A stretch of 27,272 nt of DNA from Oppiella nova (Eukaryota; Arthropoda; Arachnida; Sarcoptiformes; Oppiidae): the NCBI GenBank assembly GCA_905397405.1, contig CAJPVJ010000360.1, forward strand, positions 1 to 27,272. Direction: 5' to 3'. The stretch's first letter is position 1, and each line of letters begins with the position of its first letter. Positions 1 to 10,471 of this stretch are shown piece by piece. The notes beneath the pieces are model-generated. The model saw only the letters and a list, made by a program, of their open reading frames with translations, had not been told where the DNA came from and searched no databases. The translations under genes were made by a program, and so were the position numbers.

Positions 1-114
1 GTTGGACTTTGATTTACTGTCCTCTAGTTCATAGCCCACAGCACTTCCATTAGCCCTCTCACTGCCCGATGATGAAGAAGACGCCGCACTCTTCATGTTT
101 GACGAGCTATTCAT
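1..114 (-). CDS. Partial second copy of cordon-bleu N-terminus
   Basis: An ATG on the minus strand at 114-112 opens a frame that runs off the window edge. Its 38 codons read the same serine-rich start as the gene at 4637 (beginning MNSSSNMKSAASSS). It lies in the reverse-oriented arm described for 1-1015. It is either the other allele of the same gene, misplaced by scaffolding, or the start of a head-to-head paralogue whose body lies outside the window. The sequence here cannot separate the two, but the N at the arm boundary favours the first. Confidence 0.6.
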   Translation of the reverse strand, partial: MNSSSNMKSAASSSSSGSERANGSAVGYELEDSKSKSN

Positions 115-1015
115 TGCATAAACAATGCATTAATTTTTTTTATTAATTTAGTTTAATTCAATTATATTTTAAATTTAAGTTCAATTAAAGTACGCTCAAA
201 ACAATTAGAAGTTTGTAAAACTTATAAAACACGTATACTGTAATAATACTGTACGTGTATAATGAATATGACAAATATTAAATATTCAATAATTCAATGG
301 TAACTTATTGTAACAAAATTTTACGTCAAATAATCATTTTGAAGATTCAAAACAAAATGTAATATTTTTAATAAAACTAATTATTAAATGATAAAAATTG
401 CGAATGACTGCTACAGTTCTATTGGTTATTATAGCGAATACCTGTTCATATAGTTCTCTAGTTAAATGTCAATTTGTTGAGAGATACCAAAGACTACACT
501 AATAAATGGCATAAGTAGTGAAAGGAATGCATACATGGCTTAAAGTATTTGAAAATTAATAAATTTTTGTGGAGTCTAATGTGTTAAGCAATATATTACA
601 CGCTAGCACTCCAGAGGGGTTAGATTTAAGATTTAAGCTTGAAGAATTAAGTGGATTAGTGTAGTTAATCACTGGTTGTCCCGTTGTTTTGTTCAATTGT
701 CTCCTATTGAACCTCATCTTTGATAAGATCAACAATTTATTCATTGCTCGCATTCTTTTGGTACTCAAAAGTAACAGTAATTTTACGATCATTTTATGAC
801 TTTTGAGATAACATATTAATGGGTGTTTAATTCAGATAGCAATTGAATCAATATTTTTATTATTATTACTATTGTATAAAAATGTAGTTGTATTGTGCTA
901 ATAGTTATGGTTAACTTATGCGATAACTAATCCATAAAATGAATTCGTAGGAAATGTGCTAAATATTTAAGTAAAATAATATTTGCATTTCAATAATCAA
1001 ATCAATCTATTTTTG
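1..1015 (-). repeat. Left arm of inverted duplication (cordon-bleu 5' region)
   Basis: Read on the minus strand, this stretch matches 4013-4750 on the plus strand. Base 1 pairs with 4750 and base 1015 with 4013, and the match stops exactly at the N at 1016. The arms differ by scattered single-base changes, a 1-bp indel, and about 277 bp present only here (roughly 127-405) next to the start codon. An arm that is near-identical, differs like an allele and ends at a scaffold gap is best read as a second haplotype contig placed in reverse orientation. A genuine inverted duplication remains possible. Confidence 0.9.
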
Positions 1016-1016
1016 N
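1016..1016. other. Single-N scaffold gap at end of inverted arm
   Basis: One N separates the inverted cordon-bleu arm from unrelated AT-rich DNA. Homology to 4013-4750 stops on the base before it, so the two sides were probably separate contigs. Confidence 0.9.
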
Positions 1017-4012
1017 ATAAAAATATTATATTAATATAACTTAACTTATAATGTATTTATATTTTGAATTCTTTAAGAATTGCCGGTATAAGGAAATTAT
1101 TGAATTATAAAGTTATTTTCACGACTTTGGTTTCGTTTAAATTTGTATGAATTTGCTTTAAATTTGAAGGAAATATTCATAAATAAATTGGGAAGATATT
1201 AAAATTAGTTTCCTTTAAAATTTTGCGTATATTTCATTCAATTTCTCAATCATTCAAGTGATTGTAACAAATGGTGACGTTTTTTGAAAATCCTTACTAA
1301 AATAGATACTAAAATCAAATATTGTTTAAACAAACTTTTATCTAAAATAATACCCACAAAACTGAATAAACATTCAAAATGAAAGTTTTCATATTATGGT
1401 TGCATTATTTCATTTTTATTTACCTCTAGTTTTGTGACTTAACTTATATTTAGAAAATGTGTATTTCTTGATACATATGTACAGTAAGTTGGGATTATTT
1501 TTATGCTTAATATTTAAGTTATTTAATAAATCCTTAAAATATTGTTTAAACTCTGAAAATGTGAAGATATACTTAGAAATACACGATTGAAGTGTTGTTT
1601 GAAAAGTATTCGTTATATTGTCTCGAATTTTGTTTCTAATGATAATTCTAGCCTTTGGCTGCTTTTGAAAATAGTAATGCAAAACTTTTAACATTACGTA
1701 AAACGACTGTCCTGACGTATTATACGAATTATAACTCGTAATGTATTCTGATGTAAGGATAGCAAACACTCCAAGTGACTGAGCTGAGTTCTTATAAAGC
1801 AAGTTAAGAAGCATTGCTTAAATAATACAAAAAAAGTAAAAACAGGATTTGAAGCCCTTTCCCAACGCAGCTATGATTTGAAAGCAATCATTTCTTATAC
1901 ACTATTTTATTGGTAGTTCTGTGTATAATAGATGATTGCCTACCAGTGCTCGTTTGGCTTCAATAAGCATAGGGTTGAGGTGTTAGCGCTCGTATTCACT
2001 TCTCAAAGCTCTCAAACAACGTTTATACACGCCTTGGAACTTTTCCAGCATACCCAACTCCGGCACAGGAACAGGAGGGACACGGATTGGAAATTAATCG
2101 ATTTGCTAACCTAACAGTCGGTCCCAATTACACTTAGAGTATATTAAAATAGCTATAAATTGAAGACTAAAGTAATTTTGAAACCTCAGCTCATTTGTAG
2201 CTAAATATTGAGATAATTGTAAGCAATAGAGAGTAGAAGTGAGCGCTTGGATGCCATACACCGACTAATTGATGATACAGTGGTGTCACGAATACAGTTA
2301 CCATCTCAGGCCAGATGTGACTCTCAATTAGCATAAACTTATTGTTTGTCTTGAAGGACACAATACTATGCAATATATGGTTGTTTTGTAACAATTGAAT
2401 TGAATATTATTTTAATAAACCGTAGACTGGCTTACAATTGCCAACAGAATCACGCATTCAAAAAGTTTATTACTTATAATTATTAGCCTTTTCTGTGTTC
2501 ACCCACTCTTTAATATGATTTTCATTGCCAACTTCGCAAACAAATTAATTTGATATTTAATTTAGTAATTTTACTTTCAATTTGCATTTGGTTCCACCTC
2601 TTCATCTATACTATACTATAGATTCTATAGCTATACGTAATAATAGTTATATTTCAGAAGTGTTTAGTGTTTAGTTCGTTGATTATATTATTCATTCAAT
2701 TATGAATTAAATGATTGAATACTTTTTCGTTCAATTTCTACATTTGTTTCCTCGTTTTGAAAATCAAGTCAAACCAAATGATTTTGATTTGAAAAGTTTA
2801 CAATTGATCTGCATTAGGTATTAATACCTCTGTTACCAGAATAATTTACAGTTCATTTACCACGGTTTTCACTCTATACTCTATTGTTATAAAACTTTAC
2901 AATAGTTATTCATTTTATTCACATCTTATCACTCATATCATACATACATTCATACATTGAATAATTTATTATTGTTGATGAGTGTTGCTATAGCGGCTAA
3001 ATCTAACATTTAAGTTAATGTTGAATATTATGCAATGTATGGAGTCTTATGGGACGAGCGTTGGTTTGCTGTCAGATAAGGCAGTCATTTGATTGAAAAA
3101 CTGTGTCTTTTGTGGTATAAATAAGTCTTTAACAATGAATACAAATCCGTAAGTCTTGTTATTTTGTTTTCTATTCATAATTAGAGAACTCAATCCCAAC
3201 TCTCTTTCCTTAGTAACTGAAAAGTTTTGAAAAATCCCAAAATCCTAACTTCAAACCTTCATAACTTGTTCAGTTACTTAAACGACAAAATGATTACAAT
3301 ACCTGTGCGATAATATATAAAAATATACTGTACATAGTGTTACCTAAATTCATAATACTGTTTGTTAGTTACGAGTTTATTTGTGGATTAGTTTCCTTTA
3401 CTCCTGTGTCAACATAATAAATAAATAAATAAATAGTTTTATTAGATTAAATATTTATTTTCAAAACCTCGATTAATTATTTTTAAATTCATAATTCATG
3501 ATTGAAGTTATAAATTATAATTTAGACTAACAAATATTATAAATGTATAAAATATACGATGACATTCAAAAACACTACTAAAAGAAAGTTAACTTTTTTG
3601 CGTCATGTGTTGCAAACTTTGCAAAAGTTTTATTATGAATAAATGTTATGAATTTCATTATTCTATAAGTTCTGCACTGTTTTCAAATGTTTGAATTTCA
3701 AATGTTTTTGAATCGCTTTTAAGGTAAAGTTGAATAATTTTCTGTATACATACAGTAATAGTGATTAATAATAATAACTTCAATATTTTTTGCTGCTTTC
3801 AAATTATGTGCTATTATATTTCAAAACTGATTATTTTGTTTTATATTTAAGCGATGAATGTGTAGTTTATATTAAAAATACTGTGCATTCATTTGATTGA
3901 ATGCTTATTATAATGACTTCAATAATAGCTAATAATAATAAATGTTTTTATAAAAGCGGCACTCCTTTTGACAATAAGTCTTAAAAATAAACACAAATAT
4001 TTTATTTGGTGT
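1017..4012. other. AT-rich non-coding stretch, no gene supported
   Basis: About 3 kb upstream of cordon-bleu. Open frames are short and AT-driven. The longest (1416-1814, minus, 132 codons) has no recognisable domain. A small tetranucleotide run (ATAA, about 3417-3434) is present. Near-palindromic words such as tactgta recur, as they do in other intergenic DNA of this window. Distal promoter or 5' UTR exons of cordon-bleu could lie here, but I cannot point to them. Confidence 0.6.
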
Positions 4013-4750
4013 CAAAAATAGATTGATTTGATTATTGAAATGCAAATATTATTTTACTTAAATATTTAGCACATTTCCTACGAATTCATTTTATGGATTA
4101 GTTATCGCATAAGTTAACCATAACTATTAGCACAATACAACTACATTTTTATACAATAGTAATAATAATAAAAATATTGATTCAATTGCTATCTGAATTA
4201 AACACCCATTAATATGTTATCTCAAAAGTCATAAAATGATCGTAAAATTACTGTTACTTTTGAGTACCAAAAGAATGCGAGCAATGAATAAATTGTTGAT
4301 CTTATCAAAGATGAGGTTCAATAGAGACAATTGAACAAAACAACGGGACAACCAGTGATTAACTACACTAATCCATTTAATTCTCCAAGCTTAAATCTTA
4401 AATCTAACCCCTCTGGAGTGCTAGCGTGTAATATATTGCTTAACACATTAGACTCCACAAAAATTTATTAATTTCCAAATACTTTAAGCTATGTATGCAT
4501 TCCTTTCACTACTTATGCCATTTATTAGTGTAGTCTTTGGTATCTCTCAACAAATTGACATTTAACTAGAGAACTATATGAACAGGTATTCGCTATAATA
4601 ACCAATAGAACTGTAGCAGTCAACATTGTTTATGCAATGAATAGCTCGTCAAACATGAAGAGTGCGGCGTCTTCTTCATCATCGGGCAGTGAGAGGGCTA
4701 ATGGAAGTGCTGTGGGCTATGAACTAGAGGACAGTAAATCAAAGTCCAAC
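4013..4750 (+). repeat. Right arm of inverted duplication (cordon-bleu promoter and start)
   Basis: This is the partner of 1-1015 in inverted orientation. It holds the proximal upstream region, the start codon at 4637 and the first 38 codons of cordon-bleu. Compared with the left arm it lacks about 277 bp just upstream of the start codon (junction near 4620-4626). Confidence 0.9.
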
Positions 4751-6972
4751 AGCAGAATGAGTTGTGCGAGTGATGACAGTTGTGCTATCAATGAACTATT
4801 GGAGGGACGTATGGACCTCACTGTGAAACTGCCTAAAAATGGTAGTCCTGTTGTGATTAACGTCGAAAGACGGACACCAATGCTTGACTTATTGGTCAAC
4901 ATATCTACTCAATACCGGTTCAATGCCGCCAATTATACCATTAATGCCGGTAATCACGAATTTAAGGCCAGTACTCCTATCGGCACTCTCGATGTCAATC
5001 AGATCGCAATTATTCCTAAACCTATTAAAAGCAATTCACTAAAAAGCAATAGTCCTTCGGCTGTACCCTTTCAGACGACATTCAGACTACAGGTTAATTT
5101 ACCTCGAAATCAACTGATGGTTCTTAGGGTTACACCCAATGCCACGATTGCTGCCATTAAGCAGATTATATGCAGTGAGAAAGCACTGGACGCTAATAAA
5201 TACCAATTGGTTCGGTTCGCCGGCAATAGTGAAGGACCCCATGTGTTGGACCCCAACAAGACTTTGGCCTTCTATACACTCAACGAAGTGACTCTCATAT
5301 CAAGCAAATCACTCTCACAAATTGAGATGCAATACGGGGCCACTACCACCCAGACACAGGTTGACATGTCTCCCTCGCCCGCCAGTGTCTCTGTCAATAA
5401 GATTCAAATGAATTCAATGATTATAAGTCAATCAAATCCAGACATTAGGACTATAGATGAGAAGTCAGTATTAAATCACACGACAACTGGGAAGCAGCAA
5501 AAGAAACGACAGGCGCCCCCTCCGCCCAAACACTCGTCCGCCACTCTTCCCAACAGAACATTGCCGACAGAAATGAATTCATATAAAGAGGAGAAAAATG
5601 TGACAAATGTGCAGAAAATGGAGACAAATGAGAAAAGTGGTGATCGATTGACTGAAACTATAATTGAAGAGAAACCAGTGCTTAAAGTCCCCCAAAACAG
5701 TGTCTCTCATATGCGACAGAATTCCGGTTCGGATTCGAGTGGTTATCACGAGTCAGTGCTCAGCAGTAGTGACTCTCCGGAGTCCACTTCGGCCACAACT
5801 GCCGCCAAATCAAGTTTAATGACAACAGAGATATCTAATGTCAATAATACTAAGTCAGGCACTAAGTATTAAATCACACGACAACTGGGAAGCAGCAAAA
5901 GAAACGACAGGCGCCCCCTCCGCCCAAACACTCGTCCGCCACTCTTCCCAACAGAACATTGCCGACAGAAATGAATTCATATAAAGAGGAGACAAATGAG
6001 AAAAGTGTTGATCGATTGACTGAAACTATCATTGAAGAGAAACCAGTGCTTAAAGTCCCCCAAAACAGTGTCTCTCATATGCGACAGAATTCCGGTTCGG
6101 ATTCCAGTGGTTATCACGAGTCAGTGCTCAGCAGTAGTGACTCTCCGGAGTCCACTTCGGCCACAACTGCCGCCAAATCAAGTTTAATGACAACAGAGAT
6201 ATCTAATGTCAATAATACTAAGTCAGGCACTACTAAGAAACGTCGCGCTCCACCGCCACCCCCTTCCACACTACAGTCAGATCCAGAACCAGTGAATGCC
6301 ATTAATGGCAAACTTAATGATTTGAGTTTAGATGAAAGCAAAGCAGTTCTCAATGCATGAGTGATGTGAGTCTTCCACTTTCCACATCGTCCTCATCGAG
6401 TGGCACCGCCTCCTCTATCAATAACAGAAGTCTTTCCCCTATTGTCATCACACAAACCAATGGTTCGTCAACACCTCTGCAGATATCCCTCGACTCCAGA
6501 GATACTTCATTGGACTCGGAGTCAGGATTGCAATCATTGACTAAATCGGAGGAACATTCTGTTGAATGCCAACCAAATGAGACACAAAATGACAACTCTT
6601 CGGAAAATAGAGACAATAAAATTGAAATAAAAGAAACGACAGATATTTCATGCGATTTCAAAGAATCGGATCATTCAGACAACAGTTCTCTAAAAAGTTT
6701 AGAAACAAAAGGGAATCGAGAGGAAGAGGCATCAAGTGTTGATCCATTGGAGGTGACTATTATTAGCAAAGACACAAACAGTGAATGTCAAGACATTAGC
6801 CTCAGTCTAAATGCAGACCAATTAGAGCCTCCATTAACCACTGGAACTACTTTAGAGGCAACAGAGAGCCAACTTAAAGTTGAAGTCAATTGTATTTCTT
6901 CGGCACCTAATTTCAATGACAATGAATGTGAAGCACAGGTGATGGCAAGGGATATATGCACTGAAAATACAG
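4637..6972 (+). CDS. COBL: Cordon-bleu-like actin nucleator, exon 1 (frame broken by assembly and an indel)
   Basis: Cordon-bleu family proteins nucleate actin filaments and shape neuronal and epithelial morphology. After a serine-rich start, residues 59-128 and 149-224 form two ubiquitin-like (Cobl/RBD-type) modules, beginning MDLTVKLPKNG and FRLQVNLPRNQ. The family's proline motifs follow, KKRQAPPPP at 289-297 and KKRRAPPPPP near 6235, which in vertebrates bind syndapin SH3 domains. Read as given, the frame stops at 5870 because a 398-bp segment is repeated in tandem. Removing one copy joins the frame to the piece ending at 6360. A further one-base insertion, or two-base loss, somewhere in 6336-6360 is needed to reach the frame running to 6972. 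The exon probably ends at 6972 (cag|gtttga, phase 1), which matches the phase of exon 2. The N-terminal identification is firm; the exact join at 6336-6360 is not. Confidence 0.82.
5468..6232 (+). repeat. Tandem copy of a coding segment: two alleles laid end to end
   Basis: Copy 1 is 5468-5864 and copy 2 is 5866-6232, with a single a at 5865 between them. They differ by a 30-bp in-frame deletion (10 codons) in copy 2 and three single-base changes. Identity before the first difference (5468-5594) and after the last (5738-5864) is exactly 127 bp in each case. This is what two arms of a k=127 assembly bubble look like when placed in series. Confidence 0.88.
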
Positions 6973-7839
6973 GTTTGAATGCTTTATCTATGATATTAGT
7001 GTCTTAAGTGTTGCTAAACTTGTCATTCAATTGTCTTTGAGTCCTATAGACTATAGAGTATTATTTTTACATTATGTCTACAATTGCTTGCATGACATTA
7101 ATGTCAATCATAGAACTGGCTATTTAAGTTCTAGGTCATATTTAGATGAGATATGTAAGGATTAGATGCATGACATGACATGTGATGGAAATCTCAAATT
7201 TCTATTAACTGGTCTTTAGTGCACTTGCATTGCAATGACAATTAAATTACCGAAACATTAGCACTTGTTATTAAGTTATTACACTTTATCTTCATTTAAA
7301 TTATAATAAATTTATGTTTGGTTGGACTTCTTATATAATATGATAGGTCTGTGAATCATAATACTGTATTCGTGATGAATATACAGACAATTCAGGTGAT
7401 GGCAACGCTATTAAATTTGCTTTAAGTAATTATTTGACATTCGCTGTCATACAGTATACCGCACAGTATATAAATTTTTACATCACATTACCATTCATTA
7501 TCACTTAATGTTGAAAAGCATTTAATAATTATGAAACACAATTCCAAACCATTATTGCCTTAAATGATAATAAATTCTTTGGTTTCTCAGTTTCCTTAAA
7601 TAATCTTTACTCAAATCTCAAACCCCAATAAATCCTAATTTATATTCTTATTATGAATTCACAAAAGCGTGTATCGAGTGTAACATTGAGTGTAATGATG
7701 CTATCATTAAGTTATGCAAAGTTTTCAAAATATTAGTTTTGTTTAAATTTATCTTAGATTTGCATAAATTCTTGTTTCTTTAACATTTAAAAATCAAATG
7801 AATGCAAAAAAGCTAAATAAATATTACTTTCCAAAACAG
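6973..7839 (+). other. Cordon-bleu intron 1 (predicted, 867 nt)
   Basis: The predicted donor is cag|gtttga after 6972 and the acceptor is ccaaaacag ending at 7839. Both are phase 1, so the acidic reading continues as ENT-A-DNETEAELGEM. A competing donor, cag|gtgatg near 6936, has the wrong phase. The interval is AT-rich with stops in all frames. No nested gene is seen. Confidence 0.55.
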
Positions 7840-9950
7840 CGGACAATGAGACAGAGGCAGAGTTAGGGGAGATGGCGATGATGTCAATGCCATTACCGCC
7901 GCCGTCGCCCTTCCAGAACAGCAATCACGAAGAGAACAGCTCTTTGCATGACTCGAGTGAGGGTCAGACCATTCAAGAGATTAGTCGTGAAGTGAGCGAT
8001 AATTTTAAGGACGAATACATTTCTAGTGAACAATCGATTAATAGTTATGAAAGTTTGCAAACAAAAGACGAAACAATCGTTAAGTCAATAGAAACGACGG
8101 CAACGAGCGATGGCTATAAACAGGATGAAAGGGAACCGATTGTTGGCGACGATGACTCACTCGACAGAGAAATTGAAGTAACCTTACAGTCGCTCAATGA
8201 TGAGTTGGATCGACTCGACTCGATCGACCACATCGAGAGCCAACTGTCCGCTGATGAACAGTCACTGCAAGCAATCCAAGTGAACAATAGCTCACAATCT
8301 ACTGATTCCGACAATACTATCAATAATAATAATAACGTTAATAGTGTTGACAGACAAACAAAAGATGAAACAAACAATACCACAAATGTCTCGGTTATAG
8401 TGAAACCAACGAATAGCAGTACTCCTGCTATGGAGACCATTAGAAACCAATTCGAGAGACAATCGCCAACCCCTTCGCCCACACCCAGAGTTATATCACT
8501 CGACAATAAAAGTAAATCCGTTGCGAACCACAAAAGTGAAGCAGAACTTAAAGTTTCATCCAATGGTAAAACCACTGTAATTATCAATACGAGTGAAACA
8601 TCGACTCCGCCGCCACCGCCTCTTTCGCCGATATCATCCACTTCTATGTCTCCGAGTCCTACAAACGAGGATAAGGTGTCGATCACCGACGAAGTGAGAC
8701 AAGTGTCACGACCGCGCGTTAAACTCACAAACTTTTCCATTGGTTCCTATAAGAAAGAAGTAGACATTTTTGAGGACAGCCCTAAAATATGGAGAGCAAA
8801 CGCGCCCTCGACCGCACCCGCACTCAAATCTGGCACAAAGTCGGTCGTGACGTTCCCTTCTGTGAAGAAAGACGAGAAAATGAGGCCTTCTATCAATCAA
8901 AACACATCAAAGGTTAACATAACATCCACTTCCACTACCATTTCCACTACAACTCTCCCTAAGCCGTCGTCACCTGTTATACAGACTCTTATAACAAGTG
9001 CGCCCAAAATCAATCGAATCCAATCATGGAGTGGACACAAGAATGTTGGCTTTGATGATAAAAAGATCAAAGAGTCGGTTAAGACAAATGAGAGGTATGT
9101 CTCGCAGATTGCCATTAATAGAGATACAGTTCCCACGCCAAGTTCAACGCCAAGTCCAACGCCAAGCAAAGAATCGGATGAAGGATTAAGATCGCCTCAA
9201 CTCGTTGTCCAATCGTTGATTGCAAGAAATGAGGAGAGACTGAATAGGTCGCCCTCTCCTAAACTAATACCACAAAAAGTGGAACCAATACCACAAAAAG
9301 TGGAACCAATACCACAAAAAGTGGAACCAATACCACAAAAAGTGGAATTAAAACCACTAAAAGTGGTATCAATACCGCCAAAAGTGGAACCAATAGCACA
9401 TAAAGTGGACCCAAAACCAGGGAGAGTGGAGCCAATGAAAGGACATACAAATACTACTAATACTAATAACACTACGATTTCCATAAAAGCCGGTTCAGAA
9501 TCTGTCATTAGATTCAATACTAAACACAATTTGGATAAAATTAATAACGAAATTAATTCTAAACAGAATAACTCACAGAATAATTATAAGCCATCAGATT
9601 TTAAATTAAAGACCAATCAAACAATACAATCAAATAAAGCTGCTAAAGAGGAACCCCCGAAAATGTCTACAACACCATCATCACCAGTGCCACCACCAGT
9701 GCCGCCACCAATACCCCCACCAGTTCCACAGAATATTCCTTCATTTAAGAGCAATACTTTGCCCAAAAACCCGGTCAATACAAAAATATTCCACACAAAG
9801 GGCTGGAGTAGTGATAAAGCCGTGCGAAGCGGTGAAGTGCCAAAAGTAAAACACGTCGAACCGCCCAACAATTCGGTCAATTCGGTCGATGTTAGGGACC
9901 AACTGCTCAACGATATTAAAAATTTCGGCGGAAAGAACTCACTTAAAAAG
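7840..9950 (+). CDS. COBL: Cordon-bleu-like protein, exon 2 (disordered linker and first part of WH2)
   Basis: An open frame of about 2.1 kb starts at the acceptor rather than at the internal ATG (7872): in-frame codons DNETEAELGE precede it without a stop. The product is acidic, then serine, threonine and proline rich, with poly-proline tracts (TPPPPPLSP, VPPPVPPPIPPPVP) that suit profilin or SH3 binding. Eight heptad units sit at 9267-9434. The C-terminal end, RDQLLNDIKNFGGKNSLKK, is the front of a WH2 actin-binding motif and is cut by an intron immediately after LKK. Without the following exon the frame would run into intron codons and stop at 9977. Confidence 0.85.
9267..9434 (+). repeat. 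Eight 21-bp in-frame repeats (IPQKVEP heptads)
   Basis: Units start every 21 bp from 9267. The first three read IPQKVEP and are nearly identical at the DNA level, while later units decay (IPQKVEL, KPLKVVS, IPPKVEP, IAHKVDP, KPGRVEP). The gradient suggests recent expansion at the 5' end of the array, and length polymorphism is likely. Confidence 0.92.
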
Positions 9951-10019
9951 GTTTGTGTTTTGCTTAAAAATTGTTAATCATTTGGAAAACAACTCATTTT
10001 GTTGTTCACATCATTATAG

Positions 10020-10070
10020 GTATCGAAGAACACATCGTGGAAACTGGAGGTGAATGCCGTCAAGACATAG
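10020..10070 (+). CDS. COBL: Cordon-bleu-like protein, terminal exon completing WH2
   Basis: A 69-nt intron (9951-10019, aag|gtttgt ... cattatag|gta, phase 0) joins exon 2 to this 51-nt exon, which encodes VSKNTSWKLEVNAVKT and stops at 10068-10070. The joined motif, LLNDIKNFGG then LKKVSKNTSWK, is a complete WH2 with the basic LKKV core. Only one WH2 is present, as in COBLL1, whereas vertebrate COBL has three. The exon is too short to be found as an open frame by itself. Confidence 0.88.
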   Translation, partial: VSKNTSWKLEVNAVKT

Positions 10071-10150
10071 CCTCAACATTATATAGATTTGCGTTACTAT
10101 TTTTAATCGTTTAACAGATTTTTAACAAAAAGAAAAAATATATTTATCAA

Positions 10151-10156
10151 AATAAA
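10151..10156 (+). terminator. Poly(A) signal of cordon-bleu
   Basis: AATAAA lies 81 bp after the cordon-bleu stop. Cleavage 10-25 nt downstream would fall at or just inside the 3' end of NOM1 on the other strand, so the two transcripts probably overlap tail to tail. Confidence 0.6.
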
Positions 10157-10169
10157 ATGTCATTGATTT

Positions 10170-10388
10170 TTATTTTACTTTAAACTGCAAGTGTTTGAAA
10201 TCTAATTTGTTGCGATGTTTCGGATCCATGAAACATGATATGAAAAGTCTAATAGCGGTGGCAAATGAGTCCTTATTCGGGATTTTCGATAATATCTGTT
10301 GAATGAGGTCTTCGTCTTCGAGAATCGGCGACAGAACGCGTCGAATGAAACGAACGAAAGTCTTGTTCATATCAGTGAAGTGGACCAC
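10170..10388 (-). CDS. NOM1: NOM1 terminal exon
   Basis: This is the second exon of the nucleolar MIF4G protein, joined to 10472-12430 by an 83-nt intron (10389-10471, ctgaag|gtaagc ... gaacag|gtggtc, phase 0). It begins VVHFTDMNKTFVRFIRRVL and stops at 10170-10172. In this family the helical C-terminus after the MA3 domain reads similarly. The stop codon lies inside an AATAAA on the minus strand (10174-10169), so the poly(A) signal overlaps the coding end. Confidence 0.88.
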   Translation of the reverse strand: MVHFTDMNKTFVRFIRRVLSPILEDEDLIQQILSKIPNKDSFATAIRLFISCFMDPKHRNKLDFKHLQFKVK

Positions 10389-10471
10389 CTGTTCATCGAT
10401 TGTATAATAACGTCAATTCATGTAGATTTGAGGCACCAATGGTTTCAATGAATGATTGATTGGTTGCTTAC

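Noticed and set aside
556-792. 78-codon open frame on the minus strand inside the left arm
   Set aside because: The matching place in the right arm (about 4235-4470) has a 1-bp deletion that breaks it, and it lacks any family resemblance. It is probably 5' flank of cordon-bleu.
1416-1814. 132-codon minus-strand open frame in AT-rich DNA
   Set aside because: Residue use is AT-driven (K, N, I, Y, S), with no domain and no gene-like context. I could not support it as a gene.
1932-2394. Two short open frames (plus 1932-2114, minus 2191-2394)
   Set aside because: Short, no conserved motif, no splice sites that join them to anything.
6973-7007. Coding extension GLNALSMILVS after the exon 1 donor
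   Set aside because: It reads into the intron and stops; the phase 1 splice to 7840 gives a better continuation.
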